Part shown: positions 25,780-34,340 of the stretch, piece by piece
Position numbering within the stretch: position 1 is the first letter of the stretch
How the letters are laid out: each line of letters opens with the position of its first letter
Origin: Acinetobacter tandoii DSM 14970 = CIP 107469
GTDB lineage: Bacteria; Pseudomonadota; Gammaproteobacteria; Pseudomonadales; Moraxellaceae
Length of the DNA: 64,000 nt
Assembly (NCBI RefSeq): GCF_000400735.1
Contig: NZ_KE007367.1
Span: 518,912 to 582,911, forward strand
Reading direction: 5' to 3'
Notes under the pieces: generated by a model
Told to the model about the DNA's origin: nothing
Database searches by the model: none
The model's input: only the letters and a program-made list of their open reading frames with translations
Position numbers and translations under genes: made by a program

Positions 25780-25974
25780 TTAATCCTTAAACGTCTCATT
25801 CAAAGCCTGTTGCACTGCATCCACGCGTGACTTACAGGCTTTGTATGCATTCATCGACTCTTCAACGATCTTCATCAAATTATCGATATCTGGCTGTTCT
25901 TGGGATTCAAGCAGTTCAGCATTTTTCTGCAGAATATCGAATCCCTCTTTAAAGCTTAATTCTTTCTTAGTCAT
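25780..25974 (-). CDS. xseB: Exonuclease VII small subunit
   Basis: A 64-residue helical protein with the XseB pattern (LSFKEGFDILQKNAELLESQ ... AYKACKSRVDAVQQAL). It starts 8 bp inside the end of xseA, so the subunits are translationally coupled. Together they degrade single-stranded DNA from both ends. Carriage by a prophage, with a second xseA relic in unit 1, indicates a phage-lineage gene rather than the host copy. Confidence 0.85.
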   Translation of the reverse strand: MTKKELSFKEGFDILQKNAELLESQEQPDIDNLMKIVEESMNAYKACKSRVDAVQQALNETFKD

Positions 25975-27229
25975 TTTGAATCACCTGTGTCACATTGGCT
26001 TCGATTAGACCATCCTGTAGTTCTATTTGAATGGCTTCAACTGATATTTGTTGGATAGAACGAATAGCTTTTCCTTCACTACGGACAATCCCATAGCCTT
26101 TGGCCATTACATTTCTAGGGTTTTGTAAAAGAGTCTCGCGGAGTAAGCCTTCAATTTGAGTAGAGGCAAGCTTCAATTGAGATTGAGCAAAGTACAGGGT
26201 ATCACTCTTCATTAACTCGAGCGTTCTGTTTGCTTCATTGATTTGGTTTTGAGCAAGCGTCTTAATCACTTTGATGTATTGATCGTTCTGACTCTGATAC
26301 GCCGTGATTTGATGTTGGGAGAGCACCTTTATCTTCTGTAGTGATTCAAGCACGTTTTGTACTCGCTCTTGGATCAGATTTCGAATCCCGCCAATCACTT
26401 TACTTGGTGTATCAAAAGAACGGTTGGCCACTTCATCTAAAATTGTACGGTCTTTTTCGTGGCCAATACCTACCCAAATCGGTACAGAACGTTTACACAG
26501 CAGGGCAGCCAAATCATAGTCATTCAAATAGGCCAGATCATTAACTGCTCCACCACCACGAATAATGACGATCAGATCAGGTGGGGAGTCAAAATCATTA
26601 GCCCATTGTCTTAAGCCTGTACTTAAAGACTCGATGATACTGGTAGGGGCTGTATTACCTTGGAATGTTGCTGAGTGATAAACAAAGTGGCAAACACCTG
26701 CGTGATCTAGTACATCGGCATCTTTGCGGAAGTCTCCCAGACCTGCCGCATTCTCTGGAGCGATGACCAGGACATTTTGAATATCGAAAGGTGATGGTAA
26801 TGCTTTATTTTTATTTACCAATCCTTCAATGGTTAGCTTTTCAAGAATTTGTTGATATCGCCGTGCAATGTCACCAAGGGTGTAACTGGAATCAATATCT
26901 TCGACGTTGACTGAAAAACCATACTGGGGATCAAAGCGAGCTTTAACTTTGATGAGTACGTTGAGATCTTTAGATAGCTCAACTCCGCTTTCACGTTCAA
27001 ACTTAAGGACCATTTTAGCTGCTGAGAACTTCCAAATGGTTGCTCTACAGCTGGCGACAACCTTATCCGTATGTTCGTCTTTTTCAGCAAGCTCTAAATA
27101 ATAATGTCCACCTTTGATACTCAAATTGCGAATCTCAGCTTTTACCCATACTGGTTCATTGAAAGCAACTTGAATCACTTCCTGAACAGCAGATAAATAT
27201 TCACTTAGAGAAAATTGAGGTTCTGACAT
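25967..27229 (-). CDS. xseA: Exonuclease VII large subunit, prophage-borne
   Basis: 420 residues (E. coli XseA 456). N-terminal OB-fold (FNEPVWVKAEIRNLSIKGGH), then the catalytic core with VLVIAPENAAGLGDF, VIIRGGGAVNDLAYLNDYDL and VGIGHEKDRTILDEVANRSF, all hallmarks of the family, and a C-terminal coiled coil. The start and upstream region are duplicated at 15181-15775. A phage may use it in recombination or DNA repair, or to counter host nucleases; the role here is inferred only from presence. Confidence 0.93.
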   Translation of the reverse strand: MSEPQFSLSEYLSAVQEVIQVAFNEPVWVKAEIRNLSIKGGHYYLELAEKDEHTDKVVASCRATIWKFSAAKMVLKFERESGVELSKDLNVLIKVKARFDPQYGFSVNVEDIDSSYTLGDIARRYQQILEKLTIEGLVNKNKALPSPFDIQNVLVIAPENAAGLGDFRKDADVLDHAGVCHFVYHSATFQGNTAPTSIIESLSTGLRQWANDFDSPPDLIVIIRGGGAVNDLAYLNDYDLAALLCKRSVPIWVGIGHEKDRTILDEVANRSFDTPSKVIGGIRNLIQERVQNVLESLQKIKVLSQHQITAYQSQNDQYIKVIKTLAQNQINEANRTLELMKSDTLYFAQSQLKLASTQIEGLLRETLLQNPRNVMAKGYGIVRSEGKAIRSIQQISVEAIQIELQDGLIEANVTQVIQND

Positions 27230-27305
27230 TAGATTTAGGTTTTAGGATGTATGGTGGGATATTATAAAAGCAGCCTAAGAAGTGCAAATTGAGTTTTAAT
27301 AATTA

Positions 27306-27334
27306 TTGACCTTGTACAAGGCATATGGCATATT
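27306..27334 (+). promoter_or_regulatory. Promoter with palindromic operator-like site (copy 2)
   Basis: TTGACC (27306), 17-nt spacer, CATATT (27329). Palindrome CCTTGTACAAGG at 27310-27321. Conserved in the diverged unit 1 copy at 15677, where coding sequence has decayed but this block is nearly unchanged. Confidence 0.5.
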
Positions 27335-27340
27335 TCTGCT

Positions 27341-27404
27341 ATAGTGGACGAAGTTATAGTGATTCACTAAATATCTTAAAGGCTCATCGAAAGGTGGGCT
27401 TTTT
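27341..27404 (+). ncRNA. Possible small RNA or attenuated leader (copy 2)
   Basis: A 10-bp stem AAGGCTCATC-GAAA-GGTGGGCTTT with a GNRA-type loop and T run ends about 65 bp after the promoter. The product would be a short RNA, or a leader that limits the DUF2971 gene at 27454. No coding potential in between. Confidence 0.35.
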
Positions 27405-27453
27405 CGTTATTTGCCATTATTGAAAGAGCATGCAAGATTTTTAGAGGGTAAAT

Positions 27454-28269
27454 ATGGCAGTATCGAATTTAGATGAAATAGATCAGGATATAGAGCTTTG
27501 GCGGTATATGGATTTTTCAAAATTCTGTGATCTCATTGTGAACGAAAAAATATACTTGAGTCCTCTAAAGAAATTTGAAGATATATATGAAGGACATTTC
27601 AGTAAAGTTTCAAAGCTAAAACAACAACAGTTTGTACAAACAATTGCAAATTGGTTGAATTATGAAAGCTCTGAAGTTGACGAGGAGGAATATGAAGCTA
27701 CAGCAAAATTAGTATATTTTGCTTATGCAAATTGTTGGCATAGTAATAAATTCGAATCAGCAGCAATGTGGAAGCTTTATGCTCAGACAAATGAAGCTAT
27801 TGCAATAAAAACAACAGTTGGTAGTTTAATGGAAGCTACGGTACCATTAGATTCTATGCGCGGTGAAGGTCTTTTCTGCGTTAAAAAAATAGATTACGTT
27901 GATTATGATGATGTAACAACTTTTCCCGATAATTATAATTTTCTACAACCAATTGCTCCTTTATTTACAAAACGTTTGAGCTTTGAGCATGAAAGAGAAA
28001 TAAGGCTTTCATTTATACGTGTAAATCATCTTTTTCCTTCTTGCCACCCATCTAATAAATCCAAATTTGAAAATCTGAGCAAGGTTGAACTAGAAGAAAT
28101 AAGTAAAGTTGGAATTCATGTAAATGTTGATCTTAAAAGGTTAATTGAAAAAGTCTATGTTGCCCCAGATGCACCATATTGGTTCTATGAAATGACAAAA
28201 GCTTTTTTGAAAAAAATGGGGCTTGAGCATATAGAATGTGTGAAGTCTTCATTATATGAAATAAAATGA
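27454..28269 (+). CDS. DUF2971 family protein, phage moron
   Basis: 271 residues of the DUF2971 family: LWRYMDFSKFCDLIVNEKIY with PLKKFEDIYEG, then the core YANCWHSNKFESAAMWKLYA and AIAIKTTVGSL, then a RLSFEHEREIRLSF strand. Members are scattered in phages and islands; the biochemical role is not established. AGAGGGTAAAT precedes the ATG. It stands as a single-gene unit between the leader hairpin and its own terminator. Confidence 0.85.
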   Translation: MAVSNLDEIDQDIELWRYMDFSKFCDLIVNEKIYLSPLKKFEDIYEGHFSKVSKLKQQQFVQTIANWLNYESSEVDEEEYEATAKLVYFAYANCWHSNKFESAAMWKLYAQTNEAIAIKTTVGSLMEATVPLDSMRGEGLFCVKKIDYVDYDDVTTFPDNYNFLQPIAPLFTKRLSFEHEREIRLSFIRVNHLFPSCHPSNKSKFENLSKVELEEISKVGIHVNVDLKRLIEKVYVAPDAPYWFYEMTKAFLKKMGLEHIECVKSSLYEIK

Positions 28270-28275
28270 TATTCG

Positions 28276-28305
28276 AAAAAGCCTTCATTAAAGGGGGGCT
28301 TTTTT
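28276..28305 (+). terminator. Terminator after the DUF2971 gene
   Basis: AAAAAGCCTT-CATTA-AAGGGGGGCTTTTTT, an imperfect stem with T6. Confidence 0.75.
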
Positions 28306-28499
28306 GATTTCTTCTAATACAAGAAAAAAGTACAAGTGATACAAGACATAAAATTTTGCAATACTAGGCTGCACAAGTAGAAAAAGTTAAGTCGATCAGG
28401 TTTGACTCGAAATGAGTTGATAGCAATTGATGGCATCATGATTAAGTTGAAAGAGCGGATTAAGAATTTGCGACTGGCTCTATGTGAATAATATAAATT

Positions 28500-28540
28500 A
28501 TAACTCTAGGGTTATTGTTATTAAATAACTCTAGAGTTAT
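28500..28540. promoter_or_regulatory. Paired palindromic operators upstream of hicAB
   Basis: ATAACTCTAGGGTTAT (28500-28515) and the perfect palindrome ATAACTCTAGAGTTAT (28525-28540), centres 25 bp apart, directly upstream of hicA. HicB antitoxins with a DNA-binding tail autorepress from such sites. The preceding 28306-28499 holds no gene I can support. Confidence 0.65.
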
Positions 28541-28572
28541 AATTTCTCCATAACGTTAATATGGGGGGTTGG

Positions 28573-28755
28573 ATGAAGAGTCTGGATTTAATCAAGATGA
28601 TTGAGGCAGACGGTTGGTATCAAGTTAGATGTAAGGGTGACCACCATCACTTCAAGCATCCTACAAAGAAGGGGTTGGTAACAATTCCTCATCCCAAAAA
28701 GGATTTACCGCCGGGCACAGTAAACAGCATTTTGAAACAAGCGGGTCTAAAGTGA
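28573..28755 (+). CDS. hicA: HicA toxin (mRNA interferase)
   Basis: 60 residues from ATG 28573, preceded by GGGGGG as ribosome site; the ATG at 28561 lies before that site and is less likely. dsRBD-like HicA fold with the catalytic His in KGDHHHFKHPTKKG and a conserved PHPKKDLPPGTVNSILKQAG tail. It cleaves mRNA unless bound by HicB. First in a two-gene operon. Confidence 0.93.
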   Translation: MKSLDLIKMIEADGWYQVRCKGDHHHFKHPTKKGLVTIPHPKKDLPPGTVNSILKQAGLK

Positions 28756-28801
28756 CCCGCCCACAATCTGGATTATTTAAACCCTTTTTTGGAGTAGTAA
28801 A

Positions 28802-29206
28802 ATGTTATATCCAATCGCAGTAGAGAGAGGCTCAGATACAGAAGCCTTCGGTGTGATTGTCCCTGATATTCAAGGGTGTTTTTCAGCAGGAGGAACTTTT
28901 GAGGAGGCTCTTGAGAATGTCAAAGAGGCAATTGCAGGGCATTTAGAAATTTTGGCAGAAGATGGTGAGGATATTCCTTTAGCATCTGAGGCTGCTAAAT
29001 TTCTTGATAATGACGATTATAAAGGCATGATTTGGGCTGTAGTCGATGTTGATGTTAGTCGCTACTTAGGTAAATCTGAAAAGGTTAATGTGACTTTACC
29101 AAGTCGCTTAATTCATCTAATTGACGATCGTGTAAAGAAAGATGCACGCTTCAAATCTAGATCAGCATTTTTGGCTGCAAGCGCAGAGAGAATGCTTCAT
29201 GCTTAA
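28802..29206 (+). CDS. hicB: HicB antitoxin
   Basis: 134 residues. The N-terminal partial RNase H-like domain (EAFGVIVPDIQGCFSAGGTF ... EEALENVKEAIAGHLE) neutralises HicA; the C-terminal 35 residues (VNVTLPSRLIHLIDDRVKKD) form a ribbon-helix-helix that would bind the palindromes upstream of hicA. TTGGAGTAGTAAA precedes the ATG. A terminator follows at 29223. Confidence 0.93.
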   Translation: MLYPIAVERGSDTEAFGVIVPDIQGCFSAGGTFEEALENVKEAIAGHLEILAEDGEDIPLASEAAKFLDNDDYKGMIWAVVDVDVSRYLGKSEKVNVTLPSRLIHLIDDRVKKDARFKSRSAFLAASAERMLHA

Positions 29207-29222
29207 TTAATTGATGATAAAG

Positions 29223-29248
29223 AACCCGTCAATATGGCGGGTTTTTTA
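29223..29248 (+). terminator. Terminator after hicB
   Basis: AACCCG / CGGGTT stem with T6. Confidence 0.75.
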
Positions 29249-29339
29249 TTACGAGGGTGATTTAATTCTCTTAACTCTTGAATAGTATGAATTAATCCCA
29301 AAATATTAATTTCATTATTATTACTTTAAGAGAAAAAAG

Positions 29340-29564
29340 ATGATTGAAGAGCGTAAAGCAAAATTCCAAGTTGGTGACATTGTTAAGCTAAATGCTGGTG
29401 GTCCAGACATGGCTATCAAGCAACTATATGCAGGTAATGTCCCTACGAGCTTTAAAGGGCAATATCGTTGCCAATGGTTTGCTGGGAAGAAATTAGATTT
29501 TGGTGATTTCCCGGAAGAGTCACTAATACCAGCGAGCAAACAAGAGGCATCTAGTGAATCTTGA
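29340..29564 (+). CDS. YodC-family (DUF2158) small protein
   Basis: 74 residues with the DUF2158 pattern FQVGDIVKLNAGGPDMAIKQ and RCQWFAGKKLDFGDF. SH3-like small fold; function unknown. AAGAGAAAAAAG precedes the ATG. It overlaps the next gene by 11 bp. Confidence 0.82.
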   Translation: MIEERKAKFQVGDIVKLNAGGPDMAIKQLYAGNVPTSFKGQYRCQWFAGKKLDFGDFPEESLIPASKQEASSES

Positions 29565-29820
29565 TGAAGTTATTAAATGGATGCTAGATAATCTTGAAAA
29601 AGATGGTTGTTTATATCAAGAAGATGTTGTCGACTTTCTAGTTAAAAATGATCAAATGGATCTTCTGAAAGAAAATGCAGAAGGTAATTTGGTCTTAAAA
29701 TTAAGTGTAAATAGCGCATTCAAGAAAAAAACTGAGCACAATGTAGTTTGGGTGAAACCTGATAGATATTGGCGTTACAGAGTTCCTGAAGACGAACTGG
29801 GCCGAGAGGCTCAGGGTTAA
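29554..29820 (+). CDS. Small phage protein, unknown (88 aa)
   Basis: GTG start inside the end of the DUF2158 gene. 88 residues, a helical acidic first half (DEVIKWMLDNLEKDGCLYQE) and a basic second half (KPDRYWRYRVPED). No recognised family. A weak hairpin (GCTGCC/GGGCGGC) with T6 follows at 29826-29850. Confidence 0.6.
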   Translation: MNLDEVIKWMLDNLEKDGCLYQEDVVDFLVKNDQMDLLKENAEGNLVLKLSVNSAFKKKTEHNVVWVKPDRYWRYRVPEDELGREAQG

Positions 29821-29862
29821 AAATTAGCTGCCAATGGGCGGCTTTTTTATTAGGTGTAATTT

Positions 29863-30339
29863 ATGGATCCTAAAACATATAAAGCCCTTACTGAAAAACA
29901 ACCACCCAAAACAAAGCCACGATCTAAACCACTGCCTAAAGCAAAACTGAAATATTTAGAAGCTGAAGAAGATTTTCAGAAGGCTTTAGATGTCTTGGGT
30001 ATCAAGTACGAGAAGAAATTTCACTTCAAATCTACCAAGCATTGGCGGTTTGATTTTCATTTAATTGAGCATCGAATCTTAGTTGAAATATCTGGTGGTC
30101 CTTGGTCAGGTGGTCGCCGTGGAAGATTAGCGAATAAAGCTTGGAGCATGGATCGATATGATCATGCTGCTGAAATGGGTTTTACCGTTGTTCGCTTAGA
30201 GTCTGCTAACAGATACAAGATTGATGAATTTGGACCATTACAGATAGAAGCTCAATTTGCATCTCAATGGCTTAAAAACTTAAAGAGAGAATCATTCAAT
30301 GGACCAGATCAGACCATTCCCGCCAACGGATCTGATTGA
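29863..30339 (+). CDS. Predicted PD-(D/E)xK nuclease-like phage protein
   Basis: 158 residues. After a Lys/Pro-rich tail (about 1-30), the core has WRFDFHLIEHRILVEISGG with D and E-x-S placed as in PD-(D/E)xK enzymes, then a GGRRGRLANKAWSMDRYDHA segment and a TVVRLES strand, as in DUF559-like and VRR-type nucleases often found before phage terminase genes. It may process DNA during packaging or recombination. The end overlaps the next gene by 41 bp in another frame. Confidence 0.65.
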   Translation: MDPKTYKALTEKQPPKTKPRSKPLPKAKLKYLEAEEDFQKALDVLGIKYEKKFHFKSTKHWRFDFHLIEHRILVEISGGPWSGGRRGRLANKAWSMDRYDHAAEMGFTVVRLESANRYKIDEFGPLQIEAQFASQWLKNLKRESFNGPDQTIPANGSD

Positions 30340-30940
30340 TCAGGCCGAGGAAGAAGACGCAATACGCTTGGCACCCGCCGTGGAATTAAAAGATTGGGTG
30401 ATTAAAAACTTCTTAACACTTGGTGGTGAACTTCACAATCCCGACCATGACCATATTGCTGAACTACTTCATGATGACGAAACATTTCTGGCATTTGCTT
30501 GGGCATCATCTGCATGTATGGCAAAGAAACGCATGGTGCTTGGTCAATGTGAAAAAGTGATGTTCAACCAAGGTGGCTGGAAGAAAGCACGCCAAGAACA
30601 ACAGATGCGGGATTGGTTTGGTTATATACCGGTTTATCTAATCACTATCGATGCAAGCTTTTGTGAAAACTCAAATGATCGTGACTTTTGCACATTGATC
30701 GAGCATGAGCTTTATCACATTGGTGTTGAGCGTGACGAAGATGGTGAAATCATCTATAGCGACCATACAGGCTTACCTAAACATCACTTGGCCGCTCATG
30801 ATGTAGAAGAGTTCATTGGTGTGGTCAAACGCTGGGGAGCAAACGAGAATGTACAAAGGCTTGTTGAAGTCGCTAAGCAAGCGCCGTTTGTATCAGAGAA
30901 GAATATTGCTGCGTGTTGTGGGACTTGTTTAATTAATTGA
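30299..30940 (+). CDS. Putative phage metallopeptidase
   Basis: 213 residues. A zinc-peptidase HExxH motif lies in CTLIEHELYHIG near 145, followed by a downstream H-H-L-A-A-H and acidic residues that may give the third ligand. This matches the phage-associated metallopeptidase domain found next to terminase genes. Substrate unknown. A short hairpin GAGC-TTTATG-GCTC with T8 follows the stop at 30939-30960. Confidence 0.75.
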   Translation: MDQIRPFPPTDLIDQAEEEDAIRLAPAVELKDWVIKNFLTLGGELHNPDHDHIAELLHDDETFLAFAWASSACMAKKRMVLGQCEKVMFNQGGWKKARQEQQMRDWFGYIPVYLITIDASFCENSNDRDFCTLIEHELYHIGVERDEDGEIIYSDHTGLPKHHLAAHDVEEFIGVVKRWGANENVQRLVEVAKQAPFVSEKNIAACCGTCLIN

Positions 30941-30998
30941 GCTTTATGGCTCTTTTTTTTGCCTATCTTGCTATACGTAGCTATACAAAGGGGTGTTT

Positions 30999-31463
30999 AT
31001 GGCGGCACTAAAAGAGCCTGTAAAAATGTTTATAGTTCAGTCTCTTGCATGCTTTGAAACCCCTCAACAAGTAGTAGAAGCTGTAAAGCAAGAATATAAG
31101 ATTGAAATCACAAGGCAGCAGGTAGCTTTATACGATCCAACGAAAGTTGCAGGTCGCAATCTTAGTAAGAAGCTGAAAGATTTGTTTGAGCGTACACGCA
31201 AAGATTTTCGTAAGAATATTGAAGATATTGCTATTGCGAATAAAGCATTTCGTTTGAATGAACTCCAGAAAATGTATGAAGATTCTGGAAAAAATAAACG
31301 AGCAAAACAAAACCTGCTGAAACAAGCCTTTCAAGAGACAGATGGTCGTGTGACCAAGCAGGAAATTACAGGCAAAGATGGCAAACCAATCGAGACTGTA
31401 AATTCCAGCATATCAACAGAAAGCTACCTTAAAGCAAGGGAGCAGGTTTTAGATGAGTACTGA
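30999..31463 (+). CDS. Terminase small subunit-like protein (DUF2280)
   Basis: 154 residues from ATG 30999, with AAAGGGG upstream; the GTG at 30993 is less likely. DUF2280 pattern: VKMFIVQSLACFETPQQVVE with VTRQQVALYDPTK-type helix-turn-helix, which recognises phage DNA for packaging. The long C-terminal helix likely oligomerises. Overlaps terL by 11 bp. Confidence 0.83.
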   Translation: MAALKEPVKMFIVQSLACFETPQQVVEAVKQEYKIEITRQQVALYDPTKVAGRNLSKKLKDLFERTRKDFRKNIEDIAIANKAFRLNELQKMYEDSGKNKRAKQNLLKQAFQETDGRVTKQEITGKDGKPIETVNSSISTESYLKAREQVLDEY

Positions 31464-32859
31464 TCCAGCACGCGAACTTGCGATTCGTATTGAAGCCAAA
31501 GAAGACTTGTACTTCTTTTCTCGATACATGTTTAAAGAGCGGCGAAAATATAAGTGGATGCATAACTGGCACCATCGAGTCGTTTGTGATGCCTTAATGA
31601 AGGTATTTCGGGGTGAGACAAAGCGATTAATCATCAACATACCTCCGCGATACTCCAAGACTGAATTGGCTGTAATTAATTTTATGGCCTGGTGTTTTGG
31701 CAAAGTGCCTGATTGCGAGTTTATTCATATCAGCTACTCAGCAACGCTGGCAGCAAACAATGCATTTCAGACGCGAAATTTGGTTCAAGAAACAGCTTTT
31801 AAGCGAGTGTTTCCAGACTTTGAGCTTAGAGACGACAGTAAAGCAAAGGATGACTGGAGAACTGTTGCTGGTGGTGTCTGCTATGCACAGGGGACAGGCG
31901 GTACAATTACGGGTTTTGGTGCGGGTAAGATTCGAAAAGAGTTTGGTGGTGCGATTATCATCGATGATCCACATAAAGCCAGTGAAGCAAGCTCAGACAC
32001 AATTCGGGGCAATGTAATTGAATGGTTTCAAAACACATTAGAGTCTCGAACCAACTCTCCAGATACGCCGATCATTGTAATCATGCAGCGTCTGCATGAG
32101 CAGGACTTAGCAGGTTGGTTACTTGATGGTGGAAACGGTGAAGAATGGGAGCATTTGTGTCTACCTGCAATTCAACCTGATGGCTCAGCATTATGGCCTG
32201 AAAAGCATAGCATTGAGCGATTAAACGTCATGGAGGATGCAGCGCCGTATGTATTCTCTGGTCAGTATCGACAATTACCATCACCGCCTGCAGGCGGTTT
32301 TTTTAAGCCCGACAGAATTGAAATTGTAGAAGTCCTACCTGCGGAGTTCGTTAAAGAGGTTCGGGCATGGGATCTTGCTGCATCTGAGAATGAAGGGGAT
32401 TGGACAGCAGGACCAAGAATGCTCAAGACCAAAGACAACATCATCTACATTGTTGATATGGTTCGTGGACGATGGGGACCAGATGGTGTTGAGAATACGA
32501 TCATTCAGACAGCAAAAATGGATGGTCGATCAGTAGGCATCAGACTTCCTCAAGACCCAGGACAAGCAGGTAAAGCACAAGCTAAGAACTTCATTACAAA
32601 GCTCAGCGGATTTAACGTCAAAGCTGAAACGGTATCAGGTGACAAGATTACCAGGGCACAGCCATTTGCAGCACAGGTCAACATAGGCAATGTGAAGATG
32701 CTTAGCGGTGACTGGAATAAAGCACTCATTGAAGAATTACGAAACTTTCCAAATGGTACTCATGACGACCAAGTGGATGGTTGCAGTGATGCTTTCAATG
32801 ATTTGAATGAAGCAAGAATTGGTAAAAAACCTGCAGGTGCAGGTAGTCGTACATATTAA
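31453..32859 (+). CDS. Terminase large subunit
   Basis: 468-residue packaging motor. ATPase: Walker A-like PPRYSKTE near 60, Walker B AIIIDDPHKA near 174, and a C-motif region. Nuclease: C-terminal RNase H-like domain beginning VRAWDLAASE near 305 with acidic residues and DDQVDGCSDAF near the end. Located at the start of the late operon. The coding sequence contains a perfect terminator-like hairpin at 32283. Confidence 0.95.
   Translation: MSTDPARELAIRIEAKEDLYFFSRYMFKERRKYKWMHNWHHRVVCDALMKVFRGETKRLIINIPPRYSKTELAVINFMAWCFGKVPDCEFIHISYSATLAANNAFQTRNLVQETAFKRVFPDFELRDDSKAKDDWRTVAGGVCYAQGTGGTITGFGAGKIRKEFGGAIIIDDPHKASEASSDTIRGNVIEWFQNTLESRTNSPDTPIIVIMQRLHEQDLAGWLLDGGNGEEWEHLCLPAIQPDGSALWPEKHSIERLNVMEDAAPYVFSGQYRQLPSPPAGGFFKPDRIEIVEVLPAEFVKEVRAWDLAASENEGDWTAGPRMLKTKDNIIYIVDMVRGRWGPDGVENTIIQTAKMDGRSVGIRLPQDPGQAGKAQAKNFITKLSGFNVKAETVSGDKITRAQPFAAQVNIGNVKMLSGDWNKALIEELRNFPNGTHDDQVDGCSDAFNDLNEARIGKKPAGAGSRTY
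32283..32304 (+). terminator. Terminator-like hairpin inside the terL coding sequence
   Basis: ACCGCC-TGCA-GGCGGT followed by TTTTTT, sense strand, encoding PPAGGFF. Confidence 0.6.
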
Positions 32860-32870
32860 AAGGAAATCAC

Positions 32871-34340
32871 ATGGCAAAGCCTAAAAAAGACAAAGCGTCA
32901 AAGAAGTCTTTGTCACGCGGTAAACTTTACACTCAAGAAGCTATTTCAAACTTCTTTTCACATTTTGGCAGACAACCAGATAATGATGAAGTGCTTCGTA
33001 AGGCGGGTATTACTCGTCATAGACTGCGAGTGCTTCTTGATGATGATGAAATTGCACAAGCTGTAGAGACACGGATTGATGCATTATTGGCTACGCCATA
33101 TCGAATTGAGCCAAGTGATACGCCTGAGGCTGTTCACTTAAAACAACAGTTGGATGAGTGGTACTTTGAAATTGCATCTGGTGCATTGAATGCATTGTTC
33201 TTTGGTTACTCCGTTCAAGAAGCTGTGTATGAGTTAAAGGAAGAAGGTTATATCGGGCTGCAATGGATTGGTGAAAAGCCAATGCAATGGTTTGAGCCTA
33301 AGAATGATGGTCGCTTACTTCTACGAAAAGAGGGTAGTTCTCAGGAGTTAGAGGTTGATAAAATTTTTAAATTTTTCCTTACTCGCCGCAAAGCTTCTTA
33401 TGAACAACCCTATGGCAAAGCATTATTAGCTACACTTTATTGGGTGTTTTTCTTTAAGCAAAATGGGTTCAAGTTTTGGGCTAAATTTCTGGAGCGTTTT
33501 GGCACACCAATTCTTCTTGGTAAATGCGAAGATTCAGAAATTGATGATATGAATCAGGCACTGCTTAATGCACATGCTCAGAGTGTCCTATCAATTGATG
33601 CTAAAGATGATGTACAGGTTTTAGGTACAACTGGCGCAAGTGGTACTGCTGGATCAGCCTTTGAGACGTTTAATAAGACGCTCGCACAACAAATTCAGAA
33701 GATCGTATTGGGACAAACCCTTACCAGTCAATCTGATGGCACCAGTGGCTATGCTTTAGGTAAAGTTCACGAGAACGTTCGCGCTGACAAACTGAAGTCA
33801 GATATTCGACTCACCACCCCAACATTACAAGCGGTTGTTAACGCGTTGTGTTGGCTGAATAACTGGCCAGAACATAAAGTCATTATTGGTGAAGAAGCAA
33901 AGCCACTTAATAAAGAACAGGCTGAACGAGATGCTCACCTGAAGAACGCAGGCGCCAACCTGACGAATCAGTACTTCATGCGAGAGTATGGATTGCAGGA
34001 AGGTGATGTTGCTGAAGTGACACCTCAAGATGCCACCTTGGTGTCACCAACGTTCACTGCCTTGCCAAATCAGGCATTCAGCTTTAAGGCATCTGCAAAC
34101 AAGTTATCTGCAGAGCAGCAAGAAGTTGAAGAACTTGCCGATGGTCAGCGATCGATTGATTTGCTGGATCAGAAGCAAGTGAATGAGCTGATTCAGTCCA
34201 GTGAAACCCCTGAGGCTTTGGCATTTAATATGATGAAGCTTATGCCAGGTGCAAGTGAAAGCCAATTTACGGCCAATCTAGAAATGGCTTTGTATGCAGC
34301 CGATGTGCTGGGGTATGTCACGGCAAGTGGGGATAAATGA
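32871..34340 (+). CDS. Phage portal protein (DUF935, Mu gp29-like)
   Basis: 489 residues. Portal dodecamers connect head and tail and conduct DNA. The DUF935 pattern is visible in RIEPSDTPEAVHLKQQLDEW, FFGYSVQEAVYEL, KFFLTRRKASYEQPYGKALL and a conserved FLERFGTPILLGK. AAAAGGAAATCAC precedes the ATG. Overlaps the next gene by 4 bp. Confidence 0.92.
   Translation: MAKPKKDKASKKSLSRGKLYTQEAISNFFSHFGRQPDNDEVLRKAGITRHRLRVLLDDDEIAQAVETRIDALLATPYRIEPSDTPEAVHLKQQLDEWYFEIASGALNALFFGYSVQEAVYELKEEGYIGLQWIGEKPMQWFEPKNDGRLLLRKEGSSQELEVDKIFKFFLTRRKASYEQPYGKALLATLYWVFFFKQNGFKFWAKFLERFGTPILLGKCEDSEIDDMNQALLNAHAQSVLSIDAKDDVQVLGTTGASGTAGSAFETFNKTLAQQIQKIVLGQTLTSQSDGTSGYALGKVHENVRADKLKSDIRLTTPTLQAVVNALCWLNNWPEHKVIIGEEAKPLNKEQAERDAHLKNAGANLTNQYFMREYGLQEGDVAEVTPQDATLVSPTFTALPNQAFSFKASANKLSAEQQEVEELADGQRSIDLLDQKQVNELIQSSETPEALAFNMMKLMPGASESQFTANLEMALYAADVLGYVTASGDK

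Noticed and set aside
28389..28491. Short open frame (34 codons) between DUF2971 and hicAB
   Set aside because: No start codon with a ribosome site; looks like a relic or chance frame.
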